A DNA stretch of 64,000 bases, taken from Brevibacillus laterosporus (GTDB lineage: Bacteria; Bacillota; Bacilli; Brevibacillales; Brevibacillaceae). Shown piece after piece: positions 7,992 through 16,671 of the stretch (position 1 is the first letter of the stretch; each line of letters opens with the position of its first letter). Below the pieces are notes generated by a model. It had not been told where the DNA came from and ran no database searches. It saw only the letters and a program-made list of their open reading frames with translations. Location: positions 1 to 64,000 of the forward strand of contig NZ_JAUKFY010000002.1 in assembly GCF_030489605.1 (NCBI RefSeq), given 5' to 3'. Both the position numbers and the translations under genes were made by a program.

Positions 7992-10070
7992 ATGCATAAA
8001 GTTATTGTAGTGGGGGCTGGTAAAGGCGGTACACTACTAATCCACTTATTGTTGCAGATGGAGGGTGTAGTGCTGATTGCTGTGATCGACCACAACGCTG
8101 ATGCCCCAGGTATACAAGTGGCCAACACTCTTGGGATACAGGTAGGGACGGATTATGTTCCTTATTTGGCTGATGTGGACTTGATTTTGGAAGCAACTGG
8201 CGATCCCCATGCCTATGATGACATTTTAAAGAAAAAGCGTGCCGAAACGGTTTTAATACCAGGTAACTTTACGAGTATTATCATGAAATTGATTCGTGAG
8301 CGCGAAAAGCTCATTCAGACACTTCGTCAGAAGCAACGAGAGTATGATACCATGCTAAACTCCACTCATGACGCAATTATTGCTGTCAATGAAGAGGGGA
8401 AGGTAACGATCTTTAATCGAGCCAGTGAAAAGCTGATGGGGTTGTCTAAAAATGAAGTGATTGGTACGCGCGCGGAACATACGATTCCGAATACACGTTT
8501 ACACTATGTACTAAAATCCGGTCAGCCTGAGATTAATCAGGAGCAGGCCTTAACAAACGACACTCGTATTATTACGAATCGGGTACCTGTACGAAATGAT
8601 GCTGGGGAAGTGGTCGGGGCTGTCTCCGTCTTCCGAGATATTACCGAGATTATATCTTTACTTGAAGAGGTAACTGATTTAAAAGAATTGCAAAGCTTAT
8701 TGCAAGGAATTTTGCATTCCTCTGACGAGGCGATTTCTGTTGTTGATGGCGATGGGATCGGATTGTTAATAAATCCAGCCTATACACGGATTACAGGAAT
8801 GACACCCGAGGATGTTATAGGGAAGCCAGCAACTGTGGATATTTCTGAAGGAGAAAGTATGCATATGCAAGTGCTGCGTACCAAAAAACCAGTTCGCGGT
8901 GTACGTATGAAGCTAGGGCCGATGCGTAAGGATGTGGTGGTAAACGTAGCCCCCGTGCTGGTTAATGGAGAATTGCGTGGCAGTGTTGGCGTTATTCATG
9001 ATATATCTGAATTTAAGACATTATCAGAAGAATTAGAGACGGCTAAACGACTGATCCGTACCCTGGAAGCAAAGTATACCTTCGACGATATTATCGGGGA
9101 TAGTGAACCGATGAAGGGAGCGATCGAACAGGCTAAGCTGGCTGCCATGACTCCAGCTACTGTCATTTTGCGCGGTGAATCAGGGACGGGTAAAGAATTG
9201 TTTGCCCATGCAATTCACAACGGAAGCTCGCGAAAGTACAATCAATTCATTCGGGTTAATTGTGCATCCTTATCAGAGACCCTGTTAGAGAGTGAATTGT
9301 TTGGGTATGAGGAGGGAGCCTTCACTGGTGCTAAACGTGGAGGCAAGCGCGGCTTATTTGAAGAAGCAAGTGGCGGTACCATTTTCCTAGATGAAATTGG
9401 TGAGCTATCTATGGGCATGCAGGCTAAACTTTTGCGCGTATTGCAGGAAAAAGAGATCATCCGTGTTGGTGGCACGAAAGCAATCCCAATAGATGTTCGC
9501 ATTATTGCAGCTACTCATGTTCATATGGAAACAGCAATACAAGCAGGCAAATTCCGAGAAGATTTGTATTATCGCTTACATGTCCTGCCGATTTACATAC
9601 CACCCCTGCGTCAAAGGCATGAGGACTTGGAAGCGCTTGCTAATTTTTTGCTCCAAAAATTTAATCTTGAATATGGTCGCCGCGTTCAGCAAATCAACAA
9701 ATCCACATTAGATGTCCTAAAAGGGTACCGTTGGCCAGGTAACGTTCGTGAGCTCGAAAATATTTTGGGACGGGCTATTATTCACATGAAATTTACAGAG
9801 ATAGAGATCATGCCGCATCATTTGCCACCCTTGGAACAAGCGTATGTTTCTCAAACGGAAGCGGCCAATCAAAAACCAGCTAATAGGAAAAGTAGAACCT
9901 TAAAGCAAGCCGTCGAAGAGGCGGAGAAACAATGTATTCTACAAGAGTTACATAAGGCAAAGGGCAATCGAACAGAAGCAGCTAAGCAATTAGGTGTATC
10001 CTTACGCAATCTTTATTATAAAATGGAGAAACTAGGCATTTTGGAAACGAATCCACAAGATGGTTTGTGA
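7992..10070 (+). CDS. bkdR: Sigma-54-dependent transcriptional activator BkdR
   Basis: A 692-residue activator for branched-chain amino acid catabolism, the same length as I recall for B. subtilis BkdR. It has an N-terminal Rossmann-like segment (VVGAGKGG, residues 7-14), two PAS-type regions (about 115-225 and 235-345) and an AAA+ domain with GESGTGKE Walker A, the GAFTGA sigma-54 contact loop and [10 protein letters not shown] Walker B. A Fis-type helix-turn-helix ends the protein ([20 protein letters not shown]). The ATG at 7992 is preceded by AAAGGGG. A longer frame from 7941 lacks a ribosome binding site. The target promoter lies 120 bases past the stop. Confidence 0.93.
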   Translation: MHKVIVVGAGKGGTLLIHLLLQMEGVVLIAVIDHNADAPGIQVANTLGIQVGTDYVPYLADVDLILEATGDPHAYDDILKKKRAETVLIPGNFTSIIMKLIREREKLIQTLRQKQREYDTMLNSTHDAIIAVNEEGKVTIFNRASEKLMGLSKNEVIGTRAEHTIPNTRLHYVLKSGQPEINQEQALTNDTRIITNRVPVRNDAGEVVGAVSVFRDITEIISLLEEVTDLKELQSLLQGILHSSDEAISVVDGDGIGLLINPAYTRITGMTPEDVIGKPATVDISEGESMHMQVLRTKKPVRGVRMKLGPMRKDVVVNVAPVLVNGELRGSVGVIHDISEFKTLSEELETAKRLIRTLEAKYTFDDIIGDSEPMKGAIEQAKLAAMTPATVILRGESGTGKELFAHAIHNGSSRKYNQFIRVNCASLSETLLESELFGYEEGAFTGAKRGGKRGLFEEASGGTIFLDEIGELSMGMQAKLLRVLQEKEIIRVGGTKAIPIDVRIIAATHVHMETAIQAGKFREDLYYRLHVLPIYIPPLRQRHEDLEALANFLLQKFNLEYGRRVQQINKSTLDVLKGYRWPGNVRELENILGRAIIHMKFTEIEIMPHHLPPLEQAYVSQTEAANQKPANRKSRTLKQAVEEAEKQCILQELHKAKGNRTEAAKQLGVSLRNLYYKMEKLGILETNPQDGL

Positions 10071-10077
10071 AAGATCT

Positions 10078-10120
10078 GCAAAATTTTGCGTGCAAAGGAT
10101 TGCAAAGTTGTGCAAAATAT
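10078..10120 (+). promoter_or_regulatory. Probable BkdR upstream activating sites
   Basis: Overlapping symmetric TGCAAA elements occur here: the perfect palindrome GCAAAATTTTGC (10078-10089), TTTGCGTGCAAA (10085-10096), and two more TGCAAA copies at 10101 and 10111. They start eight bases after bkdR and end 70 bases before the -24 element, a typical enhancer distance. The binding protein is inferred. Confidence 0.6.
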
Positions 10121-10189
10121 TTCATCATAGATAAAGTGAAACGTGTTGTTCACATCCTCTCCACCGATTGTTCACAAATATCTTATGGG

Positions 10190-10206
10190 TTGGCATGCTT
10201 ATTGCT
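10190..10206 (+). promoter_or_regulatory. Sigma-54 (-24/-12) promoter of the leucine dehydrogenase gene
   Basis: TTGGCATGCTTATTGCT matches the TTGGCAC-N5-TTGCT sigma-54 consensus with the invariant GG and GC at the required spacing. The predicted start is near 10217, giving an untranslated leader of about 80 bases. The adjacent activator gene supports the assignment. Confidence 0.85.
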
Positions 10207-10298
10207 TTAGAAAAAAGGTAGGTTGTGTAAGCGAATTCATAGAAAGAAAAACAAACCCCAAAAATCGTTTTGGAATAGAAACAGCAGGAGGGCTACTC

Positions 10299-11390
10299 AT
10301 GAAAATCTTTGATTATCTGCAAAAATACGATTACGAACAATTGGTACTTTGTCAGGATGAGACTTCTGGATTAAAAGCAATTATTGCGATTCATGATACA
10401 ACGCTTGGCCCAGCTTTGGGTGGTACACGTATGTGGATGTATAATTCCGAAGAAGAGGCAATTGAAGATGCACTTCGCTTGTCTCGCGGCATGACGTATA
10501 AAGCTGCGGCAGCAGGACTTAATTTGGGCGGAGGAAAAGCGGTTATTATCGGTGATCCTCGTAAAGATAAGAGCGAAGAGTTATTCCGCGCATTCGGGCG
10601 TTTTGTTCAAGGCTTGAACGGACGTTATATTACGGCTGAAGATGTAGGAACAACTGTTGCCGATATGGATTTAATTTATCAAGAAACCAACTATGTAACA
10701 GGAGTATCACCAGCATTCGGTTCTGGTGGAAATCCTTCTCCTGTAACAGCCTATGGTGTGTATCGCGGGATGAAGGCAGCAGCAAAACGCGGCTTTGGTC
10801 ATGATGATCTCTCCGGTAAAACGATTGCTGTTCAAGGGGTAGGGAATGTTGCTTACAATTTGTGCCGTTATCTGCATGAAGAAGGCGCAAATCTAATTGT
10901 AACGGACATTAATACGGATAATGTTCAACGTGCTGTTGTAGACTTCGGAGCTAAAGCGGTAGGAGTCAATGAAATTTTCGGCGTTGAGTGCGATATCTTC
11001 TCTCCATGTGCATTAGGTGCAATCATCAATGATGACACCATTCCACAATTTAAAGCCAAAGTAATTGCTGGAGCGGCTAATAATCAATTAAAAGAAGAAC
11101 GTCACGGAGACATTATCCAGGAAATGGGTATCGTCTATGCGCCTGATTATGTAATTAACGCTGGTGGCGTCATCAACGTTGCAGATGAATTGCATGGCTA
11201 CAACCGTGAACGAGCTATGAAGAAAGTAGAGACGATTTACGATAATATGAACCGCGTCTTTGAAATTGCAGATCGCGATAATATTCCTACGTACAAAGCG
11301 GCTGATCGCATGGCAGAGGAGCGTATTGCTCGTCTGGCTAGATCGCGTAAAACATTTTTGCGTGATCCAAAAGCAAGTTTACCAAAGTAA
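10299..11390 (+). CDS. bcd: Leucine dehydrogenase
   Basis: A 363-residue NAD-dependent amino acid dehydrogenase that deaminates leucine, valine and isoleucine to 2-oxo acids. The catalytic-domain motif [17 protein letters not shown] contains the conserved Lys, and the Rossmann motif is [20 protein letters not shown] precedes the ATG at 10299. A frame extending to 10143 would run through the sigma-54 promoter and is rejected. It feeds 2-oxo acids to the Bkd complex encoded downstream. It is followed by two hairpins and is therefore probably a separate transcript. Confidence 0.93.
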   Translation: MKIFDYLQKYDYEQLVLCQDETSGLKAIIAIHDTTLGPALGGTRMWMYNSEEEAIEDALRLSRGMTYKAAAAGLNLGGGKAVIIGDPRKDKSEELFRAFGRFVQGLNGRYITAEDVGTTVADMDLIYQETNYVTGVSPAFGSGGNPSPVTAYGVYRGMKAAAKRGFGHDDLSGKTIAVQGVGNVAYNLCRYLHEEGANLIVTDINTDNVQRAVVDFGAKAVGVNEIFGVECDIFSPCALGAIINDDTIPQFKAKVIAGAANNQLKEERHGDIIQEMGIVYAPDYVINAGGVINVADELHGYNRERAMKKVETIYDNMNRVFEIADRDNIPTYKAADRMAEERIARLARSRKTFLRDPKASLPK

Positions 11391-11423
11391 GAATAACTTG
11401 ACTGAAAAAAGCATTGGTAGTAC

Positions 11424-11458
11424 GGTAGTGCAAGAATGTAATTGATTCTTGCACTACC
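11424..11458 (+). terminator. Long inverted repeat after bcd
   Basis: GGTAGTGCAAGAA and TTCTTGCACTACC form a perfect 13-base stem with a 9-base loop. No T-tract follows, so it may stabilise mRNA ends or act as an operator rather than terminate alone. Confidence 0.5.
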
Positions 11459-11520
11459 TACACGATCTACTTCATGCCAAATCCCAAGATAAAAAGGCAG
11501 AACAAATGAGAAAAGAGTAG

Positions 11521-11558
11521 GAGTTGGACCATTTCTTGACACATCCAACTCTTTTTTT
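11521..11558 (+). terminator. Rho-independent terminator after bcd
   Basis: GAGTTGGA (11521-11528) pairs with TCCAACTC (11544-11551), followed by seven Ts. It separates bcd from the lpdV cluster. Confidence 0.8.
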
Positions 11559-11577
11559 AGTACCAGGTCATGGAATG

Positions 11578-11586
11578 TGGTATAAT
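11578..11586 (+). promoter_or_regulatory. Extended -10 promoter of the lpdV-bkd cluster
   Basis: TGGTATAAT is a perfect extended -10 element 58 bases upstream of the lpdV start and just past the bcd terminator. No good -35 hexamer is visible, as is usual for extended -10 promoters. Confidence 0.55.
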
Positions 11587-11643
11587 GTGTCTCGGTAAGG
11601 CAAAAGCAACACATAGCTACTACAGGGTAAAGGAGATATGAAC

Positions 11644-13065
11644 ATGTCCCAAGAATTTGATCTTGTCGTGCTTGGTGGGGGAATTGGCGGCTATGTAGCG
11701 GCGATCCGTGCCACACAATTAGGCATGTCGGTAGCCATCGTCGAAAAGGATAAAATGGGCGGAACGTGTCTGCACCGCGGATGCATACCATCCAAAGCAT
11801 TATTACGTAGTGCCGAGGTTTTTGCCACGATCAAGGAAAGTGAGAAATATGGGGTACGCACAAGGAATGTAGAGCTGGATTTTGGGCTGGTACAACAGCG
11901 CAAACGCTCAATAACAGAGCAACTGCATAAAGGCGTAGAATACTTGATGAGCAAAGGAAAAATCAAAATCTATCAAGGATTTGGTCGCGTAATGGGACCA
12001 AGCATATTTTCTCCGCAAGCTGGTGCTGTGCGCATTGAGACAACGGATGGTGAACAAGAAATCATCGTTCCTCGCTTTTTATTGATTGCAACTGGCTCTA
12101 GACCACGAGTCTTATCTGGCCTAAATATAGATGGAATACATATAATGACGAGCGATGAAGCGTTGGAAATGGAACAGCTCCCAGCGTCTATGATCATCGT
12201 TGGCGGTGGAGTTATCGGTATTGAATGGGCATCCTTGTTAAGCGACTTTGGTGTGGATGTTACCGTAATCGAGTACGGGGATCGCATTTTGCCAACAGAG
12301 GATGCTGATATCAGTAAAGAATTAACCCGCGTACTTAAAAAACGGAAAGTAAAAATCGTGACAAATGCAAAAGTGATGTCCGAAAGCGCTCAGGTGGCGG
12401 AAGGTCAGGTAAGCGTACAAGCGGAAGTAAAGGGAGAAATTCAAACCTTTGTCGTAGAAAAAATGCTCTTGTCTGTTGGACGTCAAGCTAATGTAGATAA
12501 TTTAGGCATAGAAGCCACTGAAATTAAGGTGGATCAGGGGCATATTGCAGTTAATTCCAACTATCAGACGGCTGAACCGCATATCTATGCAGTAGGTGAC
12601 GTGATTGGTGGGATTCAATTGGCTCACGTAGCTGCTCACGAAGGAATTTTGGCCGTTGAGCATATGAATAATCGACCAGTGGAGACACTTGATCCGGCAA
12701 AGGTAGCCAAATGCACCTATAGCCGTCCCGAGGTAGCGAGTGTAGGCTTAAGTGAGGCAGAAGCGAAACAACAGGGTTATCGCGTTAAAACAGGAAAATT
12801 TAGTTTTAAATCACTAGGAAAAGCGTTGGTTTTTGGAGAAAACGACGGATTTGTAAAATTGGTTGTCGATGAACAAACCAATGATGTACTTGGTGTTCAC
12901 ATGATTGGGCCGCATGTGACTGAAATGATTTCAGAAGGAGCATTAGCGCGTGTATTGGATGCGACCCCATGGGAGATCGCCCATACCATCCATCCGCACC
13001 CGACATTGTCGGAAGCCTTTGCGGAAGCGGCTCTGGATGTTGACAATCTGGCTATTCATTCTTAA
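11644..13065 (+). CDS. lpdV: Dihydrolipoyl dehydrogenase, E3 of the branched-chain 2-oxo acid dehydrogenase
   Basis: A 473-residue flavoprotein that reoxidises dihydrolipoyl groups with NAD. It shows the FAD motif VVLGGGIGGY at the N-terminus, the redox-active disulfide GGTCLHRGCIPSK (about 40-52), the second nucleotide motif IIVGGGVIGIEWAS, and the C-terminal HPHPTLSEAF with the catalytic His-Glu pair. AAGGAG lies eight bases before the ATG at 11644. An ATG six bases earlier is too close to that site. It heads the bkd cluster. Confidence 0.93.
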   Translation: MSQEFDLVVLGGGIGGYVAAIRATQLGMSVAIVEKDKMGGTCLHRGCIPSKALLRSAEVFATIKESEKYGVRTRNVELDFGLVQQRKRSITEQLHKGVEYLMSKGKIKIYQGFGRVMGPSIFSPQAGAVRIETTDGEQEIIVPRFLLIATGSRPRVLSGLNIDGIHIMTSDEALEMEQLPASMIIVGGGVIGIEWASLLSDFGVDVTVIEYGDRILPTEDADISKELTRVLKKRKVKIVTNAKVMSESAQVAEGQVSVQAEVKGEIQTFVVEKMLLSVGRQANVDNLGIEATEIKVDQGHIAVNSNYQTAEPHIYAVGDVIGGIQLAHVAAHEGILAVEHMNNRPVETLDPAKVAKCTYSRPEVASVGLSEAEAKQQGYRVKTGKFSFKSLGKALVFGENDGFVKLVVDEQTNDVLGVHMIGPHVTEMISEGALARVLDATPWEIAHTIHPHPTLSEAFAEAALDVDNLAIHS

Positions 13066-13083
13066 ATGCAGGGAGGAAACCTT

Positions 13084-14076
13084 ATGACAAAGAATCGTCA
13101 TCAGGCTGTAGGTTTAACCGATGAGCAAGTGCTGGACATGTATCGCTACATGCTCTTGGCAAGAAAAGTGGATGAGCGTCTTTGGCTGTTAAACCGGGCT
13201 GGTAAAGTTCCGTTCGTTATTTCCTGCCAAGGGCAGGAAGCCGCTCAGGTTGGGGCTGCTTTTGCCTTTGATAAAGAAAAAGATTATTTATGCCCGTACT
13301 ATCGTGATTTTGGAGCGGTTATGGTCTTTGGGCAAACAGCTCACGATACGTTGCTGTCGGCTTTTGCAAAAGCTGAAGATCCTAACAGTGGCGGCCGTCA
13401 AATGCCTGGTCATTTTGGCGGGAAAAAATACCGAATTTTAACGGGATCGAGTCCCGTTACGACACAGGTGCCGCATGCTGTGGGAATTGCCTTAGCAGGT
13501 CGAATGACAGGTGAGAATCATGCTGTCTTCACCTCTTTTGGAGAAGGGTCTAGCAACCAAGGTGATTTCCATGAAGCGGCTAACTTTGCAGGGGTGCATA
13601 AATTGCCGGTTATTTTCTTCTGCGAAAATAATAAATATGCCATTTCCGTACCCTTGAAAAAGCAATTGGCCTGCGAAAGCGTGGCTGACCGTGCAGTTGG
13701 TTATGGATTCCCAGGGGTTAGCGTAGATGGTAACGACCCAATTGAAGTGTATCGTGTCATGAAAGAAGCGGTTGATCGAGCAAAGGCTGGAGAAGGTCCT
13801 ACCTTAGTCGAAGCCGTAACGTATCGTCTGGTACCTCATTCAAGTGATGATGATGATCGTGTATACCGTGATCGCGGAGAAGTGGACGAAGCCAAAAAAC
13901 AAGACCCCATCATCACCTTTGCCCAATATTTAAAAGAGGTAGGCCTCTTAACAGATGAGTCAGAGTCGGCTCTATCTAACGAAGTGCAAGCAATTGTAGA
14001 CGAAGCGACGGAATACGCTGAGCAGGCGCCATATCCATCGCCAGAATCTACTTTGACGCACGTATACGGATCGTAA
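13084..14076 (+). CDS. bkdAA: Branched-chain 2-oxo acid dehydrogenase E1 alpha
   Basis: A 330-residue thiamine-diphosphate-dependent E1 alpha subunit that decarboxylates the 2-oxo acids of Leu, Val and Ile. The ThDP/Mg motif begins FGEGSSNQGDFHEAANFA and ends near CENNKYAIS, with the phosphorylation-loop-type region YRLVPHSSDDDD. GGGAGG precedes the ATG at 13084. It lies 18 bases after lpdV and acts as a heterotetramer with the next gene product. Confidence 0.93.
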   Translation: MTKNRHQAVGLTDEQVLDMYRYMLLARKVDERLWLLNRAGKVPFVISCQGQEAAQVGAAFAFDKEKDYLCPYYRDFGAVMVFGQTAHDTLLSAFAKAEDPNSGGRQMPGHFGGKKYRILTGSSPVTTQVPHAVGIALAGRMTGENHAVFTSFGEGSSNQGDFHEAANFAGVHKLPVIFFCENNKYAISVPLKKQLACESVADRAVGYGFPGVSVDGNDPIEVYRVMKEAVDRAKAGEGPTLVEAVTYRLVPHSSDDDDRVYRDRGEVDEAKKQDPIITFAQYLKEVGLLTDESESALSNEVQAIVDEATEYAEQAPYPSPESTLTHVYGS

Positions 14077-14088
14077 GGGGGAGTTAAG

Positions 14089-15072
14089 ATGGCAGTTATT
14101 TCTTTTATTGATGCAATTACCATGGCGATGAAGGAAGAAATGCGCCGTGATCCTAAAGTATTTCTGTTGGGAGAAGACGTAGGAGTACGCGGAGGGGTTT
14201 TCCGCGCATCAAATGGTATGATTGAAGAGTTTGGAGAGCAGCGTGTTATCGACACTCCGTTAGCGGAATCAGCGATTGTGGGTGTAGCAATCGGAGCGGC
14301 AGCGGTAGGCATGCGTCCTATTGCAGAGATACAATTTGCTGATTTCATTTTGCCAGCTGTGAACCAAATTGTTTCCGAGGCTGCTAAAATGCGTTACCGT
14401 TCCAATAATGATTGGAATTGCCCGCTTACTGTTCGAGCTCCGTTCGGTGGAGGGGTGCATGGGGCCTTGTACCATTCCCAATCCTTAGAAGCGATGTTTA
14501 CGAACGTTCCAGGGTTAAAAGTGGTAGTTCCTTCTACCCCATATGATGCAAAAGGTCTATTAAAAGCAGCTATCCGTGACGAAGATCCGGTTCTGTTTTT
14601 TGAACATAAACGTTGCTATCGCTTAATTAAGGGCGAAGTGCCGGAGGAAGATTACACAGTACCAATTGGCAAGGCAGACGTAAAGCGAGAAGGAGAGGAT
14701 ATTACTGTCATCTCTTATGGACTCACCCTGCATTTTGCCTTGCAGGCGGCGGAAAAGCTTGCTCAAGAAGGAATTTCTGCCCATGTTCTAGATCTGCGGA
14801 CACTTTATCCGCTCGACAAGGAAGCGATCGTGGAAGCGGCATCTAAGACGGGAAAAGTGTTAATCATCCACGAAGATAATAAAGAAGGCGGAGTTGGTGG
14901 CGAGGTAGCCGCTATTATCGCTGAGCATTGTCTTTTCGATTTAGATGCGCCAATTAAGCGTCTGTGTGGACCGGATGTACCGGCAATGCCATACAGCCCA
15001 CCGATGGAAAAATTCTTTATGTTAAGTCCAGAAAAAGTATTGGAAGCGATGCGTGAATTAGCGCACTTCTAG
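14089..15072 (+). CDS. bkdAB: Branched-chain 2-oxo acid dehydrogenase E1 beta
   Basis: A 327-residue E1 beta subunit. The N-terminal LLGEDVGVRGGVFRAS, the DTPLAESAIVGVAIGAA segment and the transketolase C-terminal half with HEDNKEGGVGGEVAA are diagnostic. AAGGGGGAG lies upstream of the ATG, 12 bases after bkdAA. It shares the ThDP site with E1 alpha. Confidence 0.93.
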   Translation: MAVISFIDAITMAMKEEMRRDPKVFLLGEDVGVRGGVFRASNGMIEEFGEQRVIDTPLAESAIVGVAIGAAAVGMRPIAEIQFADFILPAVNQIVSEAAKMRYRSNNDWNCPLTVRAPFGGGVHGALYHSQSLEAMFTNVPGLKVVVPSTPYDAKGLLKAAIRDEDPVLFFEHKRCYRLIKGEVPEEDYTVPIGKADVKREGEDITVISYGLTLHFALQAAEKLAQEGISAHVLDLRTLYPLDKEAIVEAASKTGKVLIIHEDNKEGGVGGEVAAIIAEHCLFDLDAPIKRLCGPDVPAMPYSPPMEKFFMLSPEKVLEAMRELAHF

Positions 15073-15090
15073 GCAAAAGGAGGACGAACC

Positions 15091-16443
15091 ATGGCAACGA
15101 AAGTACTCATGCCACAATTGGGCGAGAGCGTTACAGAAGGTACCATCACCAAGTGGCTTGTAAATGTGGGCGATGTGGTCAACAAGTATGATCCGTTAGC
15201 TGAAGTAAATACAGATAAGGTAACCGCCGAAGTGCCCTCTACTGTATCGGGACGCATCAAGGAGATCATAGTTCCTGAAGGAGAGACGGTTAGTGTCGGT
15301 ACTCTGATCCTTTATATAGAAGAAGGAACGGACAGTGTCAGCAATTCAACAAACAATGCAGAAGTAAGCTTGCCGGAACTTGCCACATCAATTCCGTCTA
15401 CAGCTTCTGCCTCGACAGGTGGAGCTGTAAAAAATGAAACGGATGGGCAATCGGGAAGTAAACAACGCTATTCCCCTGCTGTGATGCGTCTTGCTCAGGA
15501 GCATAATATTGATCTAGCGCTTGTGACAGGCACTGGCTTAGATGGACGTATTACGCGTAAGGATGTACAAAAGTTGATTGATCAAGGTGGCCTACCGCAA
15601 GCAACCGATGCGAACAAATTGGCAACTGCTCCACAGCCAGCTGCAATGCCGACTAGTGCACCGGCACCAGCTATGCCTACGACATCGCAGTCCAATAGTC
15701 TCAGTACAATGACTTCTTCAGCACCAAGTCAAGTATCTGCAGCAGCAGGAGACCAGAGCATCCCTGTGACGCCAGTTCGTAAAACGATAGCGTCACGCAT
15801 GGTGCAAAGTAAGCATGAATCACCGCATGCCTGGATGATGGTTGAAGTGGATGTAACGAATCTTGTTCATTTCCGCAATAGTATAAAGAATGAATTCAAG
15901 AAAAAAGAAGGCGTTTCTTTAACCTTCCTACCATTCTTTATCAAGGCAGTGGTAGAAGCATTGAAAGAATATCCGATGCTAAATTCCTCTTGGGCAGGCG
16001 ATCAAATCATCGTTCGCAAAAACATAAATATTTCTATTGCTGTAGCGAGCGAGGATGCTTTATTTGTTCCAGTTATTAAGGATGCTGATCAAAAGTCAGT
16101 GTACGGCATTGCCAAGTCAATTGAAGATTTAGCATACAGAGCCCGAGCAGGTAAGCTAACGATGGATGATATGAGCGGCGGAACCTTTACCGTAAATAAT
16201 ACTGGATCGTTTGGTTCTGTGCTGTCACAGCCTATCATCAATGCACCGCAGGCGGCGATTATGAGCGTGGAATCCATCGTGAAGCGTCCTGTGGTTATAA
16301 ACGATATGATTGCTGTTCGTTCCATGGTTAATCTGTGTTTATCTCTTGATCATCGCGTACTGGATGGATTAGTATGTGGCCGATTCCTGCAAAGTGTAAA
16401 GGCGAAATTGGAAGCCATTGGCCCAGAAACGAAGGTTTACTAA
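15091..16443 (+). CDS. bkdB: Branched-chain 2-oxo acid dehydrogenase E2 (dihydrolipoyl acyltransferase)
   Basis: A 450-residue E2 core. It has one lipoyl domain at 1-77 with the modified Lys in EVNTDKVTAEVPS, a peripheral subunit-binding domain at about 128-165 (YSPAVMRLAQEHNID), an Ala/Pro/Thr-rich linker, and a catalytic acyltransferase domain ending in the DHRVLDG active site. It transfers branched acyl groups to CoA, giving primers for branched fatty acids as well as catabolic acyl-CoA. It is the last gene of the cluster and is followed by a terminator. Confidence 0.93.
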   Translation: MATKVLMPQLGESVTEGTITKWLVNVGDVVNKYDPLAEVNTDKVTAEVPSTVSGRIKEIIVPEGETVSVGTLILYIEEGTDSVSNSTNNAEVSLPELATSIPSTASASTGGAVKNETDGQSGSKQRYSPAVMRLAQEHNIDLALVTGTGLDGRITRKDVQKLIDQGGLPQATDANKLATAPQPAAMPTSAPAPAMPTTSQSNSLSTMTSSAPSQVSAAAGDQSIPVTPVRKTIASRMVQSKHESPHAWMMVEVDVTNLVHFRNSIKNEFKKKEGVSLTFLPFFIKAVVEALKEYPMLNSSWAGDQIIVRKNINISIAVASEDALFVPVIKDADQKSVYGIAKSIEDLAYRARAGKLTMDDMSGGTFTVNNTGSFGSVLSQPIINAPQAAIMSVESIVKRPVVINDMIAVRSMVNLCLSLDHRVLDGLVCGRFLQSVKAKLEAIGPETKVY

Positions 16444-16459
16444 CACAAAATTAAATGGA

Positions 16460-16497
16460 AAAAATGAGGAGGATAGGTAATCTTCCTCATTTTTTTG
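16460..16497 (+). terminator. Terminator of the bkd cluster
   Basis: AAAATGAGGAGGAT pairs with ATCTTCCTCATTTT (one G-U) across a 5-base loop, then Ts. Confidence 0.85.
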
Positions 16498-16588
16498 GTT
16501 TTTTTATGTAACTTTTTCACGATTTGTTCGTATTAAATAATGGATACTATTTTAAAATTGCCTTAATGTTATCAACAACTTTGTCTTA

Positions 16589-16603
16589 TTAACATACTGT
16601 TAA
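16589..16603. promoter_or_regulatory. Symmetric element upstream of the surface protein gene
   Basis: TTAACATACTGTTAA is a perfect 6-base inverted repeat with a 3-base centre, 68 bases before the start. It could be an operator. No unambiguous promoter was identified here. Confidence 0.3.
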
Positions 16604-16671
16604 TGGTACACTGAAAGGGAGAGTTGAATTTATCCAAAGGCAAAAAATCGAGAGTGAACAGGAGGAGAATT

